From Primula veris (Eukaryota > Streptophyta > Magnoliopsida > Ericales > Primulaceae), in contig OY821744.1 of the NCBI GenBank assembly GCA_963682055.1, positions 7,852,835 to 7,916,834 on the forward strand: a stretch of DNA of 64,000 bases, written 5' to 3'. Both the position numbers and the translations under genes were made by a program. This document shows positions 1 through 12,913 of this stretch, piece after piece. Positions within the stretch are counted from its first letter, which is position 1. Each line of letters opens with the position of its first letter. The notes under the pieces are model-generated. The model was given only the letters and a program-made list of their open reading frames with translations. It was not told the origin of the DNA and did no database searches.

Positions 1-978
1 TTTGGATATAAGCCAGAAATACCATACTAAAGCGGCTGAGGTAGTGTCACGACCCGCTAAAATGAAACTAATGACTATATCCGTAACGAAATCTTCGTCT
101 GAATGACCTGAGCTTAAAAACCTAGATAACAAATCCTCTGCTTCGAGGGATGGTTTCTCGTCTAGTTGTCGTTTTCTATCTCTAACGAGTTGTTTTGCAA
201 AATCGCGAACTTCAGCAATAGCGACGCGAAGATGCTTTTCTGTTCCAATGTTGAGATATTTTTTAATTTTCCAGACTATTGGATCGATTTGTATGAATCT
301 TTGGCTAATGAGACGAGCCACGTTCTCAAAGGCTATGGCGAATTCCGCTTCTGGTAGAGAAGGTAAGAGATACTCAGGATCATACCCGAAAGCAATTTTG
401 CATATATTATCAAAGGCGAACCTCTGGAGAATATCTTGAAGATCAAGCACGGTTTTGTTTTTCGCGGCATCAGAAAAAACCGGGATTAGACGGTCAGATA
501 GCTCTTTGTCAACAACATTCTCAACGAATTTTCTTAAAGATTTTGTGTTAAATTCATGACTAGCGATTTGTCGTTGGAACTTCCAGCTAGGGCCATCGGT
601 ATTGAATATACCGTCTCCTAGAAAATCAAGGAGGACGTCTCGTGAGCCACTTCCTTTTTGGTACACGTGGAACTTAGTTTTGAGAATATGTTGGACATTT
701 TCGCGATTAGCGGTCATGATTTGACGGCGTCCTAGTGGACGGTGGAGGAGGAAAGTGGAGGATGGGGAGGCGAGGACGGCATCGGATAGGAATTGAATGT
801 TACGGTGTCGGTTAGCGCGAAGTGCTAAGTAAGAACCGATTATTGGGTATGATTTGGGGATGTTTTTGGTTGATTTTTTAGAGAAAGTTTGTTTTGAAAT
901 GGAGATTAAGTTGTAAGTAAAGAAAAATAAAAAAGGGATAAGAAAATAGAGAAGGGTAGTAGAGAACCCAAGTTCCAT
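1..978 (-). CDS. CYP94A: CYP94A-like cytochrome P450, 5' part (runs off the window)
   Basis: The minus-strand frame is open from an ATG at 976-978 to the window edge (326 codons) without an intron. It has an N-terminal membrane anchor (about residues 5-25), the hinge KSYPIIGSYLA, the CYP94 stretch FNTDGPSWKFQRQIASHEF, and the I-helix oxygen-binding motif AGRDTTSAA near residue 312. The heme-binding cysteine region lies outside the window, so intactness cannot be judged. CYP94 enzymes are ER-bound omega or in-chain hydroxylases of fatty acids (cutin or wound oxylipin metabolism), and the motif spacing fits CYP94A best. Lack of introns is usual for this clade. The substrate is inferred from family only. 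Confidence 0.9.
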   Translation of the reverse strand, partial: MELGFSTTLLYFLIPFLFFFTYNLISISKQTFSKKSTKNIPKSYPIIGSYLALRANRHRNIQFLSDAVLASPSSTFLLHRPLGRRQIMTANRENVQHILKTKFHVYQKGSGSRDVLLDFLGDGIFNTDGPSWKFQRQIASHEFNTKSLRKFVENVVDKELSDRLIPVFSDAAKNKTVLDLQDILQRFAFDNICKIAFGYDPEYLLPSLPEAEFAIAFENVARLISQRFIQIDPIVWKIKKYLNIGTEKHLRVAIAEVRDFAKQLVRDRKRQLDEKPSLEAEDLLSRFLSSGHSDEDFVTDIVISFILAGRDTTSAALVWYFWLISK

Positions 979-1616
979 TATTGATAGTGTGAACATGTGT
1001 AATAATATCTTGAAAATGGATGAATAAGTTTTGTTGTAATAGTTTGGAATATAGATATGGGTACTTATAGTAGCTATTTGAAAAACTTTTTTGACCTCTA
1101 TTTTAAAGTCAATACATAGTGTGTGTGATTGATACTTCTATTTTGTATCATTCTTTGACTTGGATAGCAAGAATAAGACCCTTTTTTTAGCCTACAAGTC
1201 ACAGGCTTTTCTTATGTTTCAGGATTTCTATTTCATTTTTAAGGTTATGATCATGTATTTAGACATCTCTGTGAATTTGCAAATCACGTGAAAGACTATG
1301 AAGTTTATAGCAGTTTTACTCTATCTAGAATGTTATAATTAAAATAGAAATAACATGTATATTCAGTGATCCTGGTAAAAATGTAGATACATTAAAACCT
1401 ATCTGTACAAATACTTAGTATAGGAATAACATTACTATAATAATAAAAAATTCAGCTCAAATTCGAACCAATTCAAAATAGGAATAAACTCTTTATTGTC
1501 ATATTTCGTAGTTTTTTATGGTCTCGTTAGTTATAAATTCAATTTCTTATAGGAATAAAATACATTTCATTACAAATATATATATATATATATATATATA
1601 TCTAGTTATAATAAAT
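979..1616. other. intergenic, P450 upstream region with AT microsatellite
   Basis: AT-rich sequence upstream of the P450 start. It contains an (AT)n run at 1576-1601. I see no gene and no convincing promoter element. Confidence 0.6.
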
Positions 1617-2210
1617 TTATGATGATGTAAAATATTTATGTAAGGTTGTTTGTGATGATGACTTAATTTTTTGTGTTGCTATCACATTTTTTAACTTGTA
1701 CGTCCATACTAGCTCGTCGACATAGATACCATCTTCTTGAAGCCAAAACATTTCTAACTTGTCAAGCATTTTAAAAACTTCTTGACATGAAACCTTTTGT
1801 ATTTCTATACTATCATCCTTCGGGTTATCTTTTTCTGCATCTTTTTTAATTTCAGTAACGATTTCTTCGTCGGTTAAAGTATGCACAACCTGTTGTTCAT
1901 TTGAATGATTGAGAAAAACATACATATTCATTTGGTCATTATAGTAAAATTGTGTGATTTGATTACTCAATAATTCTGTAGCTACTATTTGATTCTCCTT
2001 CATCTATTTCATCTATTTCATTTGTACCTTGTATTTCAATGATATCAAAAGTAGGAATTTTACAATGTTTAAAGCAATTCTCAATTGTGCGTGGTTTCAC
2101 ATTTATTGTCCATGAATCAATTTTCTACCTACATGCATTTGTTTAACTAAACTTTGGATAGATTCATTTGTTTGTTTTAACTTATAATGAATCATGTATA
2201 TGTATCTAAT
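1617..2210 (-). pseudogene. pogo/Tigger-like (DDE_1) transposase C-terminal remnant
   Basis: Read on the minus strand, the upstream part gives WTINVKPRTIENCFKHCKIP, which matches the W..V...TI.NCF.HC signature at the end of pogo/Tigger-class DDE transposase domains. A frameshift at about 1995-2010 moves into a 128-codon frame (ATG at 2001-2003, stop at 1617). That frame has an acidic DEEIVTEIKKD stretch and ends in QTTLHKYF, followed by three residues. The catalytic core and DNA-binding half are absent and there are stops upstream, so this is a relic. The last eight residues fit the PCNA-interaction (PIP) box consensus. Assignment rests on motif recognition. Confidence 0.65.
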
Positions 2211-4532
2211 ATTATGTAATACATATATTTTTTATTTTTTTAATATGTAAACTTTATATAGGAATAATCTCACTGTACTAATATTTTTTCGTGGTTGTCA
2301 CAATATATCTGTATACAGTTTTTATCCTATTTGCATATCTTTTCAATAGTAGATGATACAATTGATATGCTCAAGATTTCAATGACGTTAGCAAATTATT
2401 AATTTTTTTTCTTAAATTAAGCTTTAGCAAATCATTTTGTTGTCATAAGGAAATATGTTAATATTTTCACCGGATCTTGGTCCGGAATGTTTTTCAATAC
2501 CAGTGTTCTTAATCTAAGTTACACTGCACAGTAAATTATATTTTTACAATGTAATTATGTTGATTGATTACTAGATATTCACAAACTAACCATACAAGAT
2601 AAAACCAAGAAATTACAAATACAAATATGATACCTTACGCCCCGTTAAGTATATTTGTTCTATGTAATGTATAACATACAAGCAGTGACGGACCTAGGAT
2701 CATATATAATAAGCGGTTTTGAAATTTACAAAGAGCAATGAGTTCAAGCGTACAAAATACAGGGTGCTAAAATATATTTAAAAACTTGTACGTAAAATAT
2801 ATAATACGAGTAATGTTTTAAAGAAATGGGTGATGTCATAGTCCATGCTAGTTCACCTGGCCGACAAATATGAAAAATAGTAAAGTATACAACACCAAAT
2901 TTGCAACAAACTTGTAATTGAAAAGTAATAAATACCGAAAAGATGTAAGAGGACCATAGATTCTTGGATATACTGTATCAAACTATATTTTTTTTTTTTA
3001 TAGTTAGCATAACGCTACCTTGTTTTATTAATAAATAATTGTATTTTTTCAATTTTTTTTTTTAATAATCTCTAGTTATATTTATTTATAACCTGAAACT
3101 AACTTTTTTGAAAAAAAGTATACATTTATATTTTTTTTGAATTATATATCTTTAAAATGTCAAATAATCCAAATAAACAAATTAATTGCCAAAAGCTTAT
3201 AAAAACATGAAAATCAATTTTTTTAAAAATAACTATTAACAAAACGATGAAATCATTGATTTTACAAAAAATTTTTAAAAATTTAATAACATTTATTAAT
3301 GAAAACAATATATAGCTAGATAAAATATACAAAAATGTATAGTTACCATCCTCTTCTCAATAATTCTTGAACGTTCACACTTCACACTCTTTGCCCACCT
3401 TTTTCATCATATACTTTATTTTCTTTTCTTTCTAGAAGAAACAAGCATGCCAATTCACAACAATAAAATAATTTATTTTATTGGATAGAAACAATTAGTT
3501 TGCTACTATACGACTTGTTGCAGAAAATTCAACAACAGTATAGTAACCGTTATCTGCACTTAGCAACATAAATTGTTGCTATACTGTTGTTAAATTTCAG
3601 CAACAAACCGTATCGTATCAGACAAAATGTAACTAAATTGTTACTATATAAATATTTTTTTATTTTTTTTTTAGTGATTATCAGGCTACTAAAAAGTAAT
3701 TAATCGTCATCCATGACAATATATACTCAAAGACAACTCAAATTTGGGATGTTGATTACAAAGAACTAGCTCGACATACGTTTCTTTTTAGTTGTCTAGT
3801 ATTGTTTGTTCTCTTTTACTTGGACGCTTTTGAAAAACATTAAAAAAAATATCTTGTCAAATGCAAAATACTTTATTTGTGGCAATAGTGTGCAATATGA
3901 CTATTTTGAATCTAGTAGGTAAACTCTCTCCTATAAGTAGGTGACTTGATAACATCGGTGTATGTTTGGTAGCTCATAAAATACTAACAAAATAAAAATA
4001 AAATAAAATTGTAGTTAAATGGTATTGAACACATGACCAACAAGATGGAATATTAGCTACATAGCCACTAATATAGTGTAACACAATCTAAATGTATAGT
4101 TAATTAATATTTCATATATAATTACAAAATATATTTTTTAAAGAGTAACATGTTGCTCGTAAAAAATATTTTGTCTGAGGCCTAAGCGTTACTTGATTTG
4201 GGTCTGGGAAGCCAAATTCCTTCAGGAATCATTTCTATTTCTTACATATTGTTTGTTGACTATGTGTTAATTTTTTTACTAATGGCGGCAAGAATCTAGA
4301 AAGAGGATCATAGCTAGTGTCACTGGTTTTGTTGAGGATTTCTCGACTAAATACATTGGTATTATTCTTCATTATGCCAAATAATATGTATAATCCCCTC
4401 ACTCAGAGACAAAATCAACAAAAAAGTTGCGATTTTCACTAGTTCAAGTCACATTTATTTTACAATCTTCATTTGTTAAGAAACATTATTCACAAGAGCT
4501 ATTCACATGTACCTTGCACAAGTAGTGATAAT
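2211..4532. other. AT-rich intergenic region
   Basis: Between the transposase relic and the end of the ABCB gene I see no coding sequence beyond short AT-rich frames. One fold-back element is annotated separately at 3490-3641. A GC-poor homopolymer-rich stretch occupies 2985-3330. The 3' UTR of the ABCB gene should lie just left of 4533. Confidence 0.5.
3490..3641. repeat. fold-back (MITE-like) inverted repeat
   Basis: The left arm 3490-3547 and right arm 3574-3641 are imperfect reverse complements, with a loop of about 26 bp. The core arms share TTGTTGC and CAACAACAGTATAG at matching places, and the outer ends share CAATTAGTTT against CAATTTAGTT. No open frame spans it. It could be a MITE or a transcribed hairpin. 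Confidence 0.65.
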
Positions 4533-7500
4533 CTATTTCAAACTGCTTGTTTGCAATGCTACCAAAGAGGTATATATACCATCCTCAATATCGATCAAGT
4601 CTTCGTGCTTACCTTTCTCAACGATTTCTCCATTTTTCACAACAGCAATTAAGTCGGCATGTTTAATTGTCGATAGCCTATGAGCCACTATAACTGTGGT
4701 TCTATTAACCATAATTTGGTCAAAAGCTTTTTGAACCATTTTCTCTGATTCACTGTCGAGAGCACTAGTGGCTTCATCCAATAGTAATATTTTGGGTGAT
4801 TTTACTAATGCGCGGGCAATTGCCACTCTCTGCCTTTGTCCTCCGGACAATTGGATCCCTCGCTCCCCCACTACAGTGTTATAACCCTGCATTTTATCCT
4901 TTAATCAGATCTTGAAATAAGTTCGCTATTTAGATTCAGATTCTTGTTTGGTTCATGTGCAACCCATATGGTATTAACCTCCGTTTTGAAACGATTCTTG
5001 AAAGCTCAAAAAACTCCATTTGTCTCTTATGGACAAAAAGTCACTTCAAGGAAAACTTCAAAAAGTATATGCTTTCAACGTATTTTAGGCTTAAAAAGCT
5101 TGCACTTTGAAAAAAAAACTCTAATAAAAACAATTTAGCTACGACTTTGTAATTTAGAAAACAAACTGGCTTTTCTGGGGCTGGAAAAAATCATTGTATT
5201 TGAAATACATAAGGGTCCCTGCAAGATCTTTTGTTCTATTTCAAAGCCAGATTTTGTTATTTGTTTAGTTTAAGTGCTATTTGTTTGTAATACGCTGGCT
5301 TCTGTATTTTAGGGAAAGAATAAGTTATTATAAGGGCACCTGCAAGATCCTTTGTTCTATTTCGAAGCCAGATTTTGATATTTGTTTAATCTTGATTGAG
5401 CCTTTTCAGGCTTGGTAAACCCAAAAAAGCTCGGCTTTTACTCTAAGCACAATCTACTGTATCTTAAAAACCTATAAAGCAAAAAGCTAAATGTAAAGCT
5501 CCAACCAAACCAAGCCTTATGTGTGAATTATTAACCTGCTGTAAACTGCTGATGAAGTTATGAGCATTTGCTAATTCTGCTGCTGCTATAATTTCTGCTT
5601 CAGCCGCATTACCACCTTTTCCATACGAAATGTTTGCTCGGATAGTCTCATTAAATAAAACAGGCTCCTGACTGACCACGCCCATCTGTTGTCTTAACCA
5701 TTTTACGTTCAGGCTTTTAATTTCAACGCCGTCCAGTTTTATTTGACCAGATTCCGGATCATAGAATCTTAGTAACAAGGATATCACAGTTGATTTTCCG
5801 CTCCCACTTTCTCCAACAAGAGCTACTACCTGATTGAAAAAACAATAGCAATTATTATTTTTTCAATTTTTTTAGGAGGTGCTTTAGAATGGAAAAGTGG
5901 CTTTCAATGCAATGACTTAGGGATGTTTTATTGCGATTTTAAACCGATATTACTTGTTTAAGTTGAAGTGCGTTTGGCTGATACTATATAAGCCGTGTTT
6001 TTGTGTTTTTGGCCAAAAAAACTACAAGATTTAAATTGAAAGGATCGACCTTTTTATGAGTCTCAAACACACACACAACTTAATTACCTTGCCAGCTGGA
6101 ATTGTCAAGGAAAAATCCCTGAAAACTTGAACATTGGGTCTGGCGGGATACTTGAAGCAAACGAGTCTCAGCTCAATCTCACCGTTGACACTGTTTAATA
6201 TTCTTCCCGAGTCATCTCTTGAATTAATATTTGATTCACTGTCCAAAATTTTAAATATAGAAGCAGCAGCGATCTTGGCCTTACTTGAATCAGGATAAAT
6301 ACCCATTAAACCAGAAATGCTCAATGTTGCCATACATAAAACAAAAAACACCTTCATAAAAAGTGGAAACATGTAAGACTTGGAGGTCAACAGTACCAGG
6401 AAATGGAAAAGAAAGAAACCAAACCAGATGGGACTATACCGTTTTTCACCGATAAATTCTTTACGACTTCGCCGGTATGCAAATTGTACAGTTTAGCTCT
6501 GCCTGAAGCTCTGCCAGGAAATGATGATGAATTTGCAATTCCGTCTCTCCATAACTCCATTCATCATTTCCTGGCAGAGCTTCTGTACAACAACCATTTT
6601 TTGATCTTTGATAAAATATTCTTCTGTATAGAAGAAGAACATGCTAATATTTTAATTATGTATGGTATTATCACCGTGTACCACGCTTACCGGAATCTAT
6701 GTGCTTATTAGGTGAAACGCCTATAAGTATCGATTACAGTAACGAAAATAATACTAATCCGCTATGTGCATTAATTTCAGTGCTAGCATACTGTGTGTTT
6801 GTGTAGAAATTAAATTATATAACTTACTCGAAAAACCTGAGCAAAATCCATTTTGCCAGCCTCAACAAGTCGAGCACCAGCATAAAAACTGGCTGCATAT
6901 ACTAAAAGCATGAGGAATGATGAGAACCCCAAAACCGCCCCACCAATTAATCCCTGTCTTTTACCAGCCTTACTTGGACCTTCACATTTCTTTTGATAAA
7001 GCTGCATCACTTTCTGCTCAGCACAAAAAGACGCTACCGTCCTTATGCTCCCAACTGCATCACTAGCAACCCGACTCGCCTCCTCATGTAACTTCTGTTA
7101 ACACCACTAATCAGTGTCATATATATTACACTCCTTCTCTTTGGTATATGAGTCAACAGGGATTTATTGTCTTTAATATCATAACATTTAGCAGTTGCAG
7201 CATGTGAAAAATAAGATTAAACTTACCATCCTATTTCGATCTTGTACATTCAAAATACCAAATTGAGAAAAATCATAAGTAGGGTTGTAGATAGTTATGG
7301 ACAAAATCTGTTTTACACTATCCAATCATTTGATAGTTTATTCTCTGTCAATATTTCCCTATTTTCGTCCAAATTCAACGACTGTCTTCTCTTTTTTTCC
7401 CTTCCTATTTTCAGTTTCCAATCTGGGGTTGTTATCTTATACTATAGTGTACTAAAATCACTGAGAATCCTAGCATCATTAAATTCAATGGTAATTAAGT

Positions 7501-10500
7501 AGGTTGCCGGAAAAATCCAAATTTGGTGATACAAAAGTCAGGATACTGCTTTGTACACAAAACTGTTTATAATTAGTGGTAACTAACGATTAGTGTACAA
7601 ACCGGTGATTTATCCGGTGAACACTAGAGGTTAAAGTTTGTTTTTGCTACTGACCTTGGCATCTGTACTAAATCCACCCATGTATTTCATCGGAAGATAA
7701 CCGCTGAGTCCAAGCAGTGGTATTATGATAAGAATAATAGTAGCTAACAGCCAGTTAGCTTGAAAAGCAATAACCACACTAGCGATTACAGTAACTACGT
7801 TTTGAATGACCAAAGCAAGCGTATCACCAACCAAACTTCTCAAAAGAGTTGCATCTGTAGAAAGTCTCGCACTAATTGCGCCACTTGTATGATCCGTCTC
7901 ATCGAACCAGCTAATGTCCATGTGAACCACTTTCTCAAAAAACATTAGCCTAATACGTTTAATTAGCCTACATCCCGCCACAGAAAAACAAAATGTTCGT
8001 ATAGATGTCGTGAATAATGTAAGAATACTAAGTCCGATAAACATCAACGCCCAAAACCTTGAATCCCTGCGCAGCTCGTGAGGTGGCTCGTAGAAGATTT
8101 TGATCATGGTGGCAAATAGTAGCCCAAATAGTGGCTGTACTAAACCATGTCCAGCAGCAGCAATCGATCCCAAAAATATATACGCAATTTCTGGCTTGTT
8201 AAGATGCGCCAAACGACCAAGAGGGACCGTCTTTGAAACTACTTTTGATATTTTTATGTCCAAGTTCTGTTTTACTCTGGGTAATGAAAATGAAATCGAG
8301 TGGGAGCTTAAGTTTCCAGTTTCAACTGACCCTCGGCTAGAGTGCACTCGAGAAGATACTCCTATACCTGGCTCATTCTGATCATGCTCAATCTTTTCTC
8401 TAGATTCTTTGTTAAGCTGTTGCAAGCGTATGAGCTGGCAATATGCCCCTTCTGGATTCTTCAAAAGGTTGGTATGTGAACCTGTTCAAGTTGATCAATT
8501 AGAACTCATTTGACTCCTAACTCCTATCTGGAATAAAAAAAAAAGTGGTATTGTTTGGTTGTAGCTCAAAGCTAAGTTTTTTGCTGAGTAAACTTACGAT
8601 AGTTGCCTCAAAACGGTCTTCTTTTAATTCTCTGGCCAGAACAGGCTAGAAGTTTTTTTACTGGATGTTCAAAACCTAGAAGTTATAAGCTAGATGGACC
8701 CAACCTTTTATCCAGCCTCAAATAAGCAAACTTTTAAAACTTGACACTGTACCTAAGGTGCATTGCAAGAGCTTTACACTTCAGTCTCTCCTAAGGTTTT
8801 TATGTTTTGAAGTGCTTGAAGCTCGACTTAAGGCATACAAAACCTATAACTTTTGAGCTCTCTAGCAAGGCACTTCAAAGCGGGTTTTTCAAAAAAGGTT
8901 ATCAAGTAAATCTGTGCATTCAGACAAGCTTGTAATCTTTCATCAAGGCTAGTTGATAATTGATATGGAAGAATAACAATCTTTTTCGGCAAGTAAAATA
9001 ATGGAATTACTAAGTAATAAGAAAAGAGAAATAAAAGAGAATGTCTGAAGAATAACAACCTTTTTCAATAATCCTTCCTTGGTGAATTACCGCAATCATG
9101 TCAGCATTCCTCACTGTCCCCAAGCGATGAGCTACAACAATGGTAGTGCAGTTAATCATAATGTTGTCAAGTGCCTGTTGAACAATCCTTTCGGATTCTG
9201 CATCGAGAGCACTGGTAGCTTCATCAAGTAGTAGAATTTTTGGTTTTTTTAAAACTGCTCTTGCTATAGCTATTCTCTGTTTTTGTCCCCCTGATAGTTG
9301 AGTACCGTTTTCACCAACCATCGTTTCTAGCCCCTGAAATTATCCGATTAGACTAAAATTGATTGAGCTTACACAAGACTTGCTTGGTTTCAGATTTTAA
9401 GCAATAAGCTGAACCTTTGAGATTTAAAAGAAAGCTAGGCACATCCATATTGAAGCTTCTAGCTTTTTCTTGCAAAGAAACCAGTATATTTTTGGTTTTA
9501 ACTTTAAAGCAAAATACAGTCTAACTTCTAAGCAAAAAAATAAATAAGCAATAAGCTAAACTAAGCTTAAAAGCAGCAACCACACAAGGCATTAAACAAA
9601 GCCATGGTTACGTAGTTAGCTAGCTTCAGTCCCTTCTTTGCTACCAAACATAGATTAGTTGAAGGGAATTACCTGAAAGTCTGAAAACTATATTTATTTT
9701 GTTCTCTTAACAGGTAATCTAGTAAGTTGAAAAATGATATATCATTGAAGTCTGAAGACAATTACCATGAAGTCCGAAGACTAGATGAATTGGGTTCTCT
9801 TTATTTTCATTGATATATCGATTTCCACGTTACACTAGATTACCTGTTGAAGATGATATTATTTGGTTCTCTTTATAAGTTGGTCTCAACAAAAGGTAAT
9901 ATAAAATTTTCGTTAATACATCATTTTTCAGCTTTTTAAAGGTAATCTGGTAAGCTTAAGGGAATTACCTTGAATTCTGAAGACTAGATGAATTGGGTTA
10001 GAGACAATTCAAGAATATAAAGTCAAGAGAAACAACCTGTGGCAATTTATCAATGAACTTAGCAACATTTGCAAGCTCAGCAGCTGCTTTGATTTCTTCA
10101 AGGGTTGCTCCATCTTTCCCATAAGAAATATTATCTCTAATGCTAGAAGTGAATAAAACAGGTTCTTGGCTTACAAGACCAATTTTGCCTCGAATCCATT
10201 CCAACTGAAAATTCTTTATGTTGTGACCATCTATAAGAACTTCACCAGATTGAGGATCATAAAACCTTTCTATCAAGTTGATCACTGTTGATTTCCCACT
10301 TCCACTTTGTCCAACTAAAGCTGCAATTGTCCCTTTTGGTATAGCGAGAGAAAATCCATCAAAAACAAGTTCTTTCGGTCTTGACGGGTAACTAAAATAA
10401 ACGTTATTTAACTCAATATCGCCTTCTATATCATCCAACCTCATTCCCTTGTCATTTGGATCTATCTCGGGTTTCCTCTTAATCGTCTCAAACATATTGA

Positions 10501-12913
10501 AAGCTGCTGTTTGGCCTGATGAAAAGGCGCTAAGGCACGGAGATGTCTGCCCCAGTGAACTGTCCATATCCCAAATAAAGTTCACTTACTTCGGTTATAA
10601 ACAAAAAACATTCCAAAAAGCCTGAAGCTCTCTTTAGTCGTAGAGGTAAAAAATTTTATTATGTTTTGCTGGAACTCTCGCATAGCTCAAACCTTATGCT
10701 TTTTAGGCTTTAAGTTGTGTTTTTGTGCTCCAAATGAGCTTTGCCATTTCTTGAAAAGCATAAGCATTATCTCTCCTTCACGAATTTATGATATTGTTAA
10801 GTTTTATTTTATAGATCTCCTGCTATTGCGCTTTTGTTTAAATTCCAAGTATAAAACTTGGATTTTACTCTTTATTTGCATAATTTTTTCCTGGTTATTT
10901 GTTCCAATTATCTTAAGATTTGAACTTATATGAACACGAATTATGCAAAATCAGTTTATACTGTAATATTTATTTTATAGACATAACTATATCCCTATCT
11001 AAAGCTGAGGTTTTTGCCTCACTATAGTGAAACTCTAGTAAACGGATAAGTTTATGACGTCTAAACTTTTGAAGGAAGAAGTAAAGCAAAACGATGACTG
11101 GGCAAAAAAAACAGGAAGAAACTCACTATGAACTACTAAACGAAGCTGCAATAACATTAAGTACTTGTCCACCAGTATAATCCTTTTTTATAATCATTCT
11201 AGAACCATACCATAAGGCCAAAGCATAACTGCTATACGAGACGAACAACAATATACCAGTGCCCAACCCGACAGCCAACCCTGCTTGTACACCAGATTTA
11301 TAAGCTTTGTAAAGAGCTTTTTCGTACTTATGAATAGCTTGCTTCTCCCCCGTAAATGACACAACCTATGAGGCAGCAAAGTGTAAATTTAACACCATAT
11401 GAAACAAATAACAACCGCATGAAAAAAAAAAGCAAAAAGAAATAAATGAAAATAAAGACGTCGGTTAGCTAGTAATACCGTTTTGATAGAGGTAAGTGTC
11501 TGATCAACGACAGTTCCGGCTAATGTATAGGCAGTTTGTCCACGTGATGCCAGCTTTGTCATGAGAAAGAACATGACAGCGGTAGAGATGACAATCGGCG
11601 GAACTGAAGATAGCATAACAAGGGTGAGGAGCCATCCCCTGGTGAAAGCAATGATAAATCCTCCTAAGAATGACGCAACATGTTGTATAAACTTGCCAAC
11701 CTGCAGTATCATAATATACGGTATATACTCATATACATAATCAAGCGAGGTTATGTATTGTGATGTTTATTGACCTGCTACCAACCTACCATTTCACCTG
11801 AAAGTTTAAGCTTTTAGGCATATTACTTGATATGATTTTCAGAGTAGCCAATGTTCGTGTTCAAGTCTCGTCGCTACCCAATTAAAAAGATTTTGAAAAT
11901 ATGCCGCCGATGTGTTGTAGACCGTAGTGATAACTATAAAATCATTCTCTTCTTAACAGCTTAAATTTTTACACATGGGGAAAGAAAGAAAAAATTGATA
12001 CCTTTTCGCCGGGAAAGAAAAAAAAGAAGAGTTGATACCTTTTCGCCGATGGCGTCCTGAACAAGAAAGGTGCCACCAGACATGCTGTCAATAATTTCTC
12101 CCAATTTAGTTTCCTTGTCAAAGAATCCAATTTCTTGCCTTAATATGCTTCTCAAGTACAAGCTTCTAATGCTTGCAGCCTGTCTTTCCCCGGTGATAGA
12201 CCAACACGCCACCTCTATCAATAAAAGGAAAATTAACTTTTTAGTGATTCATCTCACTTCCAATATTTAATGGAATTGTTTATTTAATTCTCGTTAAACT
12301 TACGGAAGAATGCGGCAAGACCATTGCCCACAGCCAGGTAAACGTACTTGAGACATACCTGAAATGCGAGTATTCTAATTCAAGAAATGCCCTCCCTCAT
12401 ACAGTCATACTTGTCCAAACCAGAAATGAATTTGTGCTGTCTGCTTTTTTATAGTGTTCAAACCAAAATGGACTGTGATAAAAGGATAAAATCGATCCAG
12501 TTTATTAAACCTTGTTTGGTTTGAGCTTGAAAACTCAGTTTTCCTGGATGATCCTAGGCCTTTTCCGACATTCAGGAAATCCAGCCTAATTATTGGCTAA
12601 AAAGCTGCAATCGAACATGCTCTTAATACGTACGTACCTTGGAAACTTGACCGACTTCTTGTTTGGTGATTGCATTAGACTTTCCGAAGGAATCAGCAAG
12701 CTCTCCAAGTAGCATGGCCATAAGGGGCAGGCAAATCCCATTTCCAATAGCACTTATAGTCCCCAAAGTCATTAGCGTATAATCAACCGAATCTGCATAT
12801 GTAAATATTAATTTGTAAAAAGAAACACTTCTTGTTTTCGTGACCCCCGTCCTCATCGCTGATGAATTTTGCGCAAACTTTTCTTCGCGATTGAAACCCT
12901 TCTCCTCTACCAT
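4533..12913 (-). CDS. ABCB: ABCB-type (MDR/P-glycoprotein) full ABC transporter, 12 exons
   Basis: Exons on the minus strand: 12913-12638, 12358-12304, 12214-12039, 11700-11479, 11365-11127, 10559-10037, 9333-9060, 8481-7655, 7094-6828, 6351-6088, 5829-5536, 4886-4533 (stop TAG). All junctions are GT-AG, the phases agree, and the exons sum to 3771 bp, giving 1256 residues, normal for plant ABCBs. The order is TMD1-NBD1-TMD2-NBD2. NBD1 has Walker [10 protein letters not shown] (about 406-414), LSGGQ (510-514), Walker B ILLLDE and H566. NBD2 has GESGSGKST (1047-1055), LSGGQ (1152-1156), E1177 and H1208. All ATPase motifs are intact, so it looks functional. It resembles the plant ABCB4/11/21 group of plasma-membrane exporters (auxin or alkaloids), but the substrate cannot be read from sequence. 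The ATG at 12911-12913 is preceded by an AG acceptor-like CCTTAACAG, suggesting an intron in the leader. Confidence 0.93.
6484..6590. repeat. inverted repeat in ABCB intron 9
   Basis: The right arm 6561-6590 is the reverse complement of 6484-6491 joined to 6505-6526. The left arm is interrupted by a 14-bp insertion that repeats TAGCTCTGCC-like sequence. The shared core reads AAGCTCTGCCAGGAAATGAT. It lies in the intron between 6351 and 6828 and is not coding. Confidence 0.6.
9660..10010. repeat. rearranged direct and inverted repeats in ABCB intron 6
   Basis: GGGAATTACC followed by a TCTGAA-GACTAGATGAATTGGG-like block recurs near 9665, 9765 and 9960. AGGTAATCT(A/G)GTAAG occurs at about 9711 and 9940, and its reverse complement ACTAGATTACCTGTT at about 9832. 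ATGATATATCATTGA-like copies are also inverted. The cause is unclear; a decayed transposon is likely. Confidence 0.45.
11994..12048 (-). repeat. 37-bp tandem duplication of the exon 3 splice donor
   Basis: The block GGCGAAAAGGTATCAA occurs at 12032-12048 and again 37 bp downstream at 11994-12010. Both copies carry AAAAG|GTATCA. The first keeps the reading frame and is used in the model. Use of the second would add 37 nt and break the frame. Confidence 0.7.

Noticed and set aside
4944..5138. ORF in ABCB intron 11
   Set aside because: It lies within an intron in a decayed repeat and has no similarity that I recognise.
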